Shown: positions 58,740 through 64,000 of the stretch, piece by piece
Layout: each line of letters opens with the position of its first letter
Position numbering within the stretch: the stretch's first letter is position 1
NCBI GenBank assembly: GCA_965229765.1
Contig: CBDDJT010000004.1
Span: 1,426,001 to 1,490,000 of the forward strand
Reading direction: 5' to 3'
From: ASV31 sp965229765
Lineage (GTDB): Bacteria > Pseudomonadota > Alphaproteobacteria > Rhodobacterales > Rhodobacteraceae
DNA: 64,000 nt
The notes under the pieces: generated by a model
What the model saw: the letters and a program-made list of their open reading frames with translations, nothing else
Database searches by the model: none
Told to the model about the DNA's origin: nothing
Made by a program: the position numbers and the translations under genes

Positions 58740-60230
58740 ATGGCAGTGCAGGCCAGGGCACGGACATTGGCGGCGCTGGGCCTGACGGCTCGCGGCGGCG
58801 CGGACGCGACGGTGACGGGGCTGTCGGTGGACAGCCGTGACGTGCGTGACGGTCACCTTTTCGCGGCGCTGCCGGGAAGCCGGGCGCATGGCGCGACATT
58901 CATTCCAACCGCTCTCGACCGGGGCGCCGCGGCGGTGCTGACCGACCGTGACGGCGCCCGCATGGCGGCCGAGGAACTGGAGCACGCGCGCGTGCCGGTG
59001 GTCGTGGCCGAGGATCCCCGCCAGGCGCTGGCCTATGCCGCCGCGCTTTGGTTCGGCCGCCAGCCCGAGGTCGTCGTGGCAGTGACGGGCACCAATGGCA
59101 AGACGTCGGTCGCCACCTTCACGCGCCAGATCTGGACTGCGCTGGGCCTGCCTTCGGCCAACCTTGGCACAACCGGGGTCGAGGGTGCCTATGAGGCGCC
59201 GCTTAGCCACACCACGCCGGAACCCATCACGCTGCATCGCCTGCTGGCCGATATCGCAGAGGAAGAGGTGGATCATGTGGCGATGGAGGCGTCTTCGCAC
59301 GGGCTGGCGCAGCGGCGCCTAGACGGGGTGGCCCTGACGGCGGCGGCGTTCACGAACATTTCTCAGGATCACCTCGATTATCATTCGAACTTCGAGGACT
59401 ACTTCGTCGCCAAGGCAGGGCTTTTCGACCGCGTTCTTCCCGAAGAGGGGGTGGCCGTCGTCAACATCGACGACCCGCGCGGCCCGGACATGGTGCGCAT
59501 CGCCGAGGCGCGCGGCCAGGACGTGATCCAGGTGGGGCGTGACGCGCTGGCGCATCTGCGCATCCTTGGCCAGCGCTTCGATGCCACCGGGCAAGAGCTT
59601 CGGTTTTCGTGGAACGGCGTCACCCAGCACGTGCGGCTAGGGCTGATCGGCGGGTTTCAGGCCGACAACGCGCTGGCCGCTGCGGGCCTTGTGATCGGTT
59701 CTGGCTGTGACCCGGTGCAGGTGTTCGCCGCGCTGCCGCGTCTGACCGGCGTGCGGGGGCGGATGCAGCTTGCCGCGCGGCGTGGCAATGGCGCGGCCGT
59801 GTTCGTGGACTATGCCCACACGCCCGAGGCGCTGCGCACGGCGCTGAAGGCGATGCGCCCTCATGTCATGGGCCGTCTGATCGTGGTGTTCGGCGCGGGC
59901 GGCGACCGCGACACCACCAAGCGCCCGCTGATGGGGGCGGCGGCGGCGGATTGCGCCGACCTTGTCTTCGTCACCGACGACAATCCGCGCAGCGAGGTGC
60001 CCGCCGATATCCGCGCCGCCGTGCTGGCCGGCTGCCCCGACGCGACCGAGGTCGCCGACCGGGCCGAGGCGATCCTGCGGGGGGTCGATGCGCTGATGCC
60101 GGGTGACGCGCTGCTGATCGCGGGCAAGGGCCACGAATCCGGACAGGTGGTGGGCGACACGGTCTATCCCTTCGACGATGTCGAACAGGCCAGCGTGGCG
60201 GTGGCCGCGCTGGATGGTCACGCGGCATGA
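58740..60230 (+). CDS. murE: UDP-N-acetylmuramoyl-tripeptide synthetase, meso-diaminopimelate type
   Basis: A 496-residue Mur ligase that adds meso-diaminopimelate to UDP-MurNAc-L-Ala-D-Glu. The ATP loop is VVAVTGTNGKTSVATF, the central domain has TTPEPITLHRLLADI and AMEASSHGLAQRRLDG, and the C-terminal domain has YAHTPEALRTAL and the DAP-specific DDNPRSE motif (here VTDDNPRSEVP). The length is normal. Its stop overlaps the murF start by 4 bases. Confidence 0.96.
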   Translation: MAVQARARTLAALGLTARGGADATVTGLSVDSRDVRDGHLFAALPGSRAHGATFIPTALDRGAAAVLTDRDGARMAAEELEHARVPVVVAEDPRQALAYAAALWFGRQPEVVVAVTGTNGKTSVATFTRQIWTALGLPSANLGTTGVEGAYEAPLSHTTPEPITLHRLLADIAEEEVDHVAMEASSHGLAQRRLDGVALTAAAFTNISQDHLDYHSNFEDYFVAKAGLFDRVLPEEGVAVVNIDDPRGPDMVRIAEARGQDVIQVGRDALAHLRILGQRFDATGQELRFSWNGVTQHVRLGLIGGFQADNALAAAGLVIGSGCDPVQVFAALPRLTGVRGRMQLAARRGNGAAVFVDYAHTPEALRTALKAMRPHVMGRLIVVFGAGGDRDTTKRPLMGAAAADCADLVFVTDDNPRSEVPADIRAAVLAGCPDATEVADRAEAILRGVDALMPGDALLIAGKGHESGQVVGDTVYPFDDVEQASVAVAALDGHAA

Positions 60231-61675
60231 ACCCGCTTTGGACCGCGGCAGAGGCCGCAGCGGCGACCGGGGGACAGGCGCGGGGCAACTGGCAGGTCGG
60301 CGGCGTGTCCATCGACACTCGTACGCTGGCGCCGGGTGATCTGTTCGTGGCGCTTACCGACCAGCGGGACGGGCACGACTTCGTGGCCGATGCCCTGGCG
60401 CGCGGTGCAGGCGCCGCGCTGGTGTCGCGGGTGCCAGAGGGCGTTGCGGAAGACGCCCCGCTTCTGATCGTGCCCGACGTGCTGGCCGGGCTGGGCAATC
60501 TGGGCCGCGCGGCACGGGCACGGACGGGCGCACGGGTGATCGCCATCACCGGGTCGGTGGGCAAGACATCCACCAAGGAGATGATGCGCGCCGCACTTGC
60601 CGGGCAGGGCAAGGTGCACGCGGCCGAGAAAAGCTATAACAACCACTGGGGCGTGCCGCTGACGCTGGCGCGGATGCCCGCCGACAGCGATTTCGCGGTG
60701 ATCGAGATCGGCATGAATCACCCCGGAGAGATCGCGCCGCTGGCCCGCATGGCGCGCCCGCATGTGGGCGTGGTGACGACCGTGGCCGCCGCGCATCTGG
60801 CCGCGTTCGATGATCTGGCGGGCATCGCCCGCGAGAAAGGCTCGATCTTCGAAGGCCTGGAGCCGGGCGGAATCGCAATCTTCAACGGCGACATCGACAC
60901 CGCGCCGATCCTGCGAGAGGCGGGTGTGCGGGCGGGGGCGACATTGCGGGACTTTGGCCAGAAGCGGTCGAATTTCCACCGCCTGACGGAGGCGCGGATC
61001 GTCAATGACGTGACGGTGGGGCGGGGCCGGGTCTGGCGCACGCCGGTGGTGTTCAGGCTGGCCGCGCCGGGCCGGCATTTCGCGGTCAACGCCATGGCGG
61101 TACTGGCCGCCGTGCGGGCTGCGGGGGGCGACCTTGCCCTTGCCGCCAACGATCTTGGCCGCTGGGCGCCGCCGCCCGGCCGCGGCGGACGAGAGCGGCT
61201 GTCCATGGACCCGGTGGACCCCGCCATGAGCTTCGACCTGATCGACGACGCCTTCAACGCCAATCCCGCCTCTGTCGCCGCCGCGCTGGAGGTTCTGGCA
61301 GGCACCCATCCCGTGGACGGGGTCGGGCGCATTGGCGCGGGCCGCCGCATCGCGGTGCTGGGCGACATGCTTGAACTGGGCGAGACCGAGGCCGACCTGC
61401 ACCGTGCGCTGGCCGACCTGCCCGCGATGGCCGGGATCGGCACAGTGCATTGTGTCGGCCCGCTCATGCACCACCTGCACCAGGCCCTGCCAGAGTCGCG
61501 GCGGGGGCTTTGGACCGAAACCGCCGAGAAGATGGCGAAGCGGGCGCATTCGCTGGTGGATGCCGGCGACGTGATCCTGGTCAAGGGCTCTAAATCGAGC
61601 CATGTCAGCCGCGTTGTTGACGCGCTGCGCAAATTGGGCCATCCGCTGCCGGACGACCGCCAGGGGACCGACTGA
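60227..61675 (+). CDS. murF: UDP-N-acetylmuramoyl-tripeptide–D-alanyl-D-alanine ligase
   Basis: A 482-residue Mur ligase that adds D-Ala-D-Ala to complete the pentapeptide. The N-terminal domain has VSIDTRTLAPGDLFVAL, the ATP loop is AITGSVGKTSTKEMM, then AEKSYNNHWGVPLTLA and FDLIDDAFNANPASVAAALE, and the C-terminal domain has AVLGDMLELGETEADLH and ILVKGSKSSHVSRV. It overlaps murE by 4 bases and mraY by 1. Confidence 0.96.
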   Translation: MNPLWTAAEAAAATGGQARGNWQVGGVSIDTRTLAPGDLFVALTDQRDGHDFVADALARGAGAALVSRVPEGVAEDAPLLIVPDVLAGLGNLGRAARARTGARVIAITGSVGKTSTKEMMRAALAGQGKVHAAEKSYNNHWGVPLTLARMPADSDFAVIEIGMNHPGEIAPLARMARPHVGVVTTVAAAHLAAFDDLAGIAREKGSIFEGLEPGGIAIFNGDIDTAPILREAGVRAGATLRDFGQKRSNFHRLTEARIVNDVTVGRGRVWRTPVVFRLAAPGRHFAVNAMAVLAAVRAAGGDLALAANDLGRWAPPPGRGGRERLSMDPVDPAMSFDLIDDAFNANPASVAAALEVLAGTHPVDGVGRIGAGRRIAVLGDMLELGETEADLHRALADLPAMAGIGTVHCVGPLMHHLHQALPESRRGLWTETAEKMAKRAHSLVDAGDVILVKGSKSSHVSRVVDALRKLGHPLPDDRQGTD

Positions 61676-62760
61676 TGCTTTACTATCTCACGCTGCTGTC
61701 CGACGGCGGGGACATGTTCAACCTGTTCCGGTACATCACGTTCCGCGCAGGCGGCGCGTTCTTTACGGCGCTTGTGTTCGGGTTCATGTTCGGACGGCCT
61801 TTGATCAATCTTCTGAAGAAGCGTCAGAAGCGCGGACAACCGATCCGCGACGACGGGCCGGAAAGTCATCTGGTGACCAAGGCCGGCACGCCCACGATGG
61901 GGGGTGTGCTGATCCTTGGGGCGCTTGTGACCTCGACTCTTTTGTGGGCGCGGCCGGACAACGGCTATGTCTGGCTGGTGCTGCTGGTGACGGTCGGCTT
62001 CGGGCTGATCGGCTTCGCCGACGACTATGCCAAGGTGTCGAAGAACAACCACAAGGGCGTGCCTGGGCGGATCAGGCTGCTGCTGGGGCTGGTGATCGCG
62101 GTTGGCGCCGGGGCTTGGGCCGCGGCGCTGCATCCGGACGAGCTTGCGCTTCACCTTGCGCTGCCGTTCTTCAAGGACACGCTTCTGAACCTTGGTGTGT
62201 TGTTCCTGCCCTTTGCGGTGCTGGTCATCGTCGGGGCGGCCAACGCGGTGAACCTGACGGATGGGCTTGACGGGCTGGCGATCATGCCGGTGATGATCGC
62301 CTCTGGCGCGCTGGGGGTGATCGCCTATGCCGTCGGGCGTGTCGACTTTACCGAGTATCTCGACGTTCATTATGTGCCCGGCACCGGGGAAATCCTGATC
62401 TTCGTGGCGGGACTGATCGGCGGGGGCCTTGGCTTTTTGTGGTACAACGCGCCGCCCGCCGCCGTCTTCATGGGCGACACCGGAAGCCTTGCGCTGGGCG
62501 GCGCCCTGGGCGCCATCGCAGTGGCCACCAAGCACGAGATCGTGCTGGCGATCGTCGGCGGGCTTTTCGTGGTCGAGGCGATGTCGGTCATCATCCAGGT
62601 TCTTTATTTCAAGCGCACCGGGAAGCGTGTCTTCCTGATGGCGCCGATCCACCACCACTTCGAGAAAAAGGGGTGGGCCGAACCGCAGATCGTCATCCGG
62701 TTCTGGATCATCAGCCTGATCCTCGCCCTGATCGGGCTTGCCACGCTCAAGATCCGTTAG
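61675..62760 (+). CDS. mraY: Phospho-N-acetylmuramoyl-pentapeptide-transferase
   Basis: A 361-residue integral membrane enzyme with about ten helices that makes lipid I from UDP-MurNAc-pentapeptide and undecaprenyl phosphate. Active-site motifs are IGFADDYAKVSKNNHKG (Asp pair), NLTDGLDGLAIMP, VFMGDTGSLALGG and MAPIHHHFEKKGW. The length is normal. In most dcw clusters murD follows; here the next genes are a CesT-like chaperone and an ADP-ribosyltransferase. Confidence 0.97.
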   Translation: MLYYLTLLSDGGDMFNLFRYITFRAGGAFFTALVFGFMFGRPLINLLKKRQKRGQPIRDDGPESHLVTKAGTPTMGGVLILGALVTSTLLWARPDNGYVWLVLLVTVGFGLIGFADDYAKVSKNNHKGVPGRIRLLLGLVIAVGAGAWAAALHPDELALHLALPFFKDTLLNLGVLFLPFAVLVIVGAANAVNLTDGLDGLAIMPVMIASGALGVIAYAVGRVDFTEYLDVHYVPGTGEILIFVAGLIGGGLGFLWYNAPPAAVFMGDTGSLALGGALGAIAVATKHEIVLAIVGGLFVVEAMSVIIQVLYFKRTGKRVFLMAPIHHHFEKKGWAEPQIVIRFWIISLILALIGLATLKIR

Positions 62761-62887
62761 ATCGGTCCGCCGGCGGCCTGCCCCCGGCCCTTTCGCGTTG
62801 TTCCGGGTGTGACTTCCGGCACAGCCCTGCCTTTGCGCTTCGCCACATGGTGCTTGTGTCCAGAAACAGGTGACAGGGGGGGCGCAG
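62761..62887. other. Spacer after mraY
   Basis: 127 bases without a gene. It ends in a Shine-Dalgarno-like AGGGGGGG (62874–62881) ahead of the chaperone gene. No terminator is evident after mraY, so read-through from the dcw cluster into the chaperone gene is possible. Confidence 0.4.
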
Positions 62888-63310
62888 GTGACCGGCGACA
62901 TTTCGACAGAGACCTTCGCGGATGCGCTGTCGCGTGTTCTGGGCCATCCGGTCGCCCCCAGCGGGCCAGACCGGCTGACGGTGATCGTCGAGGGGACACA
63001 GCGGCTGGAGGTGACGCTGGGCGAGACGGTGACGATCACCACGCCCTTGGCCGAGGCCCATGACGGCCTGCCGCCCCAGATGTGCCGTTGGCTGCTGGAG
63101 CGCAACTTTCCCGGCGGCGGAACGGCGGGCGCGATGCTGATACAGCCGCCGCGCAGCGACCGGCTGGCGCTGGTCAATCACTTGCCGTCGCGGGCGCTGG
63201 GCGTGGCCGGGCTTGCCGCCCTCGCCTGGAACCAGGCGCAGGCGGCGATGGCGCTTGACGCCGAGATAGCCAAGCGGGTGGCGGCACATCTGTCCGCCGC
63301 GGATGCATAG
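62888..63310 (+). CDS. CesT/SycE-like type III secretion chaperone
   Basis: A 140-residue small protein. The fold pattern of class I secretion chaperones is visible: an N-terminal helix (TETFADALSRVLGHP), strands (RLTVIVEGTQRLEVTLGETV), the family-typical line LAEAHDGLPPQMCRWLLERNF followed by a strand pair (AGAMLIQPPRSDRLALVNHL) and a long C-terminal helix pair ending in AEIAKRVAAHLS. The size fits the family. GTG at 62888 has a well-spaced AGGGGG, whereas a GTG at 62870 has none. The downstream gene, 15 bases away, encodes an ADP-ribosyltransferase, the usual sort of partner. No type III secretion apparatus genes are in the window. Confidence 0.65.
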   Translation: MTGDISTETFADALSRVLGHPVAPSGPDRLTVIVEGTQRLEVTLGETVTITTPLAEAHDGLPPQMCRWLLERNFPGGGTAGAMLIQPPRSDRLALVNHLPSRALGVAGLAALAWNQAQAAMALDAEIAKRVAAHLSAADA

Positions 63311-63325
63311 ACAGGAGGGATGGCC

Positions 63326-64000
63326 ATGGCAGGATCGTTAGGCGGTGTCGGCGGCACGCAGGGGGTTGTGCCCAACCAGCAGATCGGCGGACAGGACCAG
63401 ACGCAAGGCACGCAGGGCAAGTCGGTCGGCCAGAAGGTCGCGAGTTTCTTCAAGGCGGTCATGCACGGCCTTGCCGCACCGTTCAAGGCGCTGGCGAGTG
63501 CCATTTCGAACATAGGCAACCATGCCGCGCAGGGCGGCAACGGCGCCGGGCAGGTGGCGCAGCCGCGGCTGAGCCAGGAACAGAAACAGGAGCGCCTGGA
63601 CGAGGTGCGCCAGACGCAGTTCTTCCTTTCGGTTCAGACCAGCACCTCTGCCATGATCGACGAGGGCGGGTTCATGGCCGCCGCGCGAAGCCTGCTGGAC
63701 ACGCCGGGCGCGGTGGCCGCGATGGAACAGCATGGCGTGACCCTTGGCGAGGCTGTCGCGATCTCGATGTACACCAGCCAGGCTTACGTCGAGATTAACG
63801 GACAGATCCGGTCCGGAAACGAGACGCAAGAGATCACCGCGCTGAAAGAGGCGTTCGTCTCGGGGCTGGACAAGCTGCCGTCGTTCGAGGGCACGGTCTA
63901 TCGTGGGGCGCACCTGCCCAAGGATGTCGGGCTTCAGCACCAGGAAGGCAGCGTGGTGACAGCCACGGGCATCTATTCCACCACGGCCTCGTCCAATGAG
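63326..64000 (+). CDS. Mono-ADP-ribosyltransferase effector, 3'-truncated by the window end
   Basis: 225 residues are visible and the frame is open at the end. Residues 1–35 are Gly/Gln/Val-rich and low in complexity, like a type III secretion signal. Residues 33–66 (QKVASFFKAVMHGLAAPFKA, then LASAISNIG) form an amphipathic, possibly membrane-targeting, helix. From about 145 the catalytic domain of the R-S-E class begins: AISMYTSQAYVEINGQIRSG, FEGTVYRGAHLP with the NAD-binding R193, and the STS-like GIYSTTASSNE (S218-T-T220). The E-x-E motif would follow beyond the window. It would transfer ADP-ribose from NAD to a host or target protein. The ATG at 63326 has AGGAGG 7 bases ahead. Confidence 0.78.
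   Translation, partial: MAGSLGGVGGTQGVVPNQQIGGQDQTQGTQGKSVGQKVASFFKAVMHGLAAPFKALASAISNIGNHAAQGGNGAGQVAQPRLSQEQKQERLDEVRQTQFFLSVQTSTSAMIDEGGFMAAARSLLDTPGAVAAMEQHGVTLGEAVAISMYTSQAYVEINGQIRSGNETQEITALKEAFVSGLDKLPSFEGTVYRGAHLPKDVGLQHQEGSVVTATGIYSTTASSNE

Noticed and set aside
60718..63177. An 819-codon minus-strand frame opposite murF, mraY and the chaperone gene.
   Set aside because: It is the complement of three genes with clear families; its sequence is low-complexity and unrelated to any family I know.

Overview
The window is a 64 kb chromosomal segment of a high-GC alphaproteobacterium, most likely a member of the Rhodobacterales (Roseobacter/Paracoccaceae group). The evidence is the gene order murA–DUF2948–hisD–UPF0262–phosphatase…infA–maf–RNase E/G–yacG–tRNA-Phe, the his gene clusters, many DUF and Hint_2 proteins typical of this order, a DUF1127 gene followed by CCUCCUCCC hairpin RNAs, and a terminator-bearing leader in front of mraZ. 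I cannot name the species from sequence alone.

Region 1 (1–5.9 kb) is an accessory scar. It holds degenerate intergenic repeats, a MOSC gene, an amidase cut by an IS3-family element, remnants of what looks like a type I restriction HsdR gene, and two intact PD-(D/E)XK-type nuclease genes. It ends at the 3' side of tRNA-Phe, a typical island insertion point. Region 2 (6–14.7 kb) is a conserved leftward housekeeping run (murA to yacG) with three extra genes (nitrilase, GNAT, SnoaL-like) between the phosphatase gene and infA, and tRNA-Thr at its right edge. Region 3 (14.7–16.6 kb) is insertion-sequence wreckage. Region 4 (16.6–22.9 kb) is a rightward catabolic operon: GntR regulator, TctC binding protein, a fused TctA-TctB permease, a phosphosulfolactate-synthase-like enzyme (ComA family) and a formylglycine sulfatase. 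It suggests uptake and breakdown of a sulfated or sulfonated carboxylic acid.

Region 5 (23.3–34.3 kb) starts with tRNA-Cys and tRNA-Tyr. It then has rlmB, a zinc-ribbon protein, a CoA-binding protein, an RTX protein with a lysozyme-like N-terminus, the histidine genes hisE/F/A/H/B (leftward), a Hint/lectin-like protein, and a phosphomannomutase. Region 6 (34.8–43.8 kb) is an acyl-CoA catabolism cluster. Its acyl-CoA synthetase, acyl-CoA dehydrogenase, APH-type kinase and SDR parallel the levulinate (4-hydroxyacid) pathway; MaoC, nitronate monooxygenase, thioesterase and a bifunctional FadJ-type enzyme complete it. Region 7 (43.9–52.6 kb) has tRNA-Gly, a secreted YHYH pair, pyruvate carboxylase, an FMN-dependent hydroxy-acid oxidase and a UvrD/PcrA helicase.

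Region 8 (52.6–64 kb) holds a leftward DUF1127 gene followed by six anti-Shine-Dalgarno hairpins, the Mrp ATPase gene, a long mraZ leader with a strong internal terminator, and the division/cell-wall cluster mraZ-rsmH-ftsL-ftsI-murE-murF-mraY. Directly after mraY, where murD would be expected, lie a CesT-like type III secretion chaperone and the start of a mono-ADP-ribosyltransferase that runs off the window. This chaperone–effector pair is the most striking find, followed by the six-hairpin RNA array, the ComA-like/sulfatase operon and the levulinate-type cluster.
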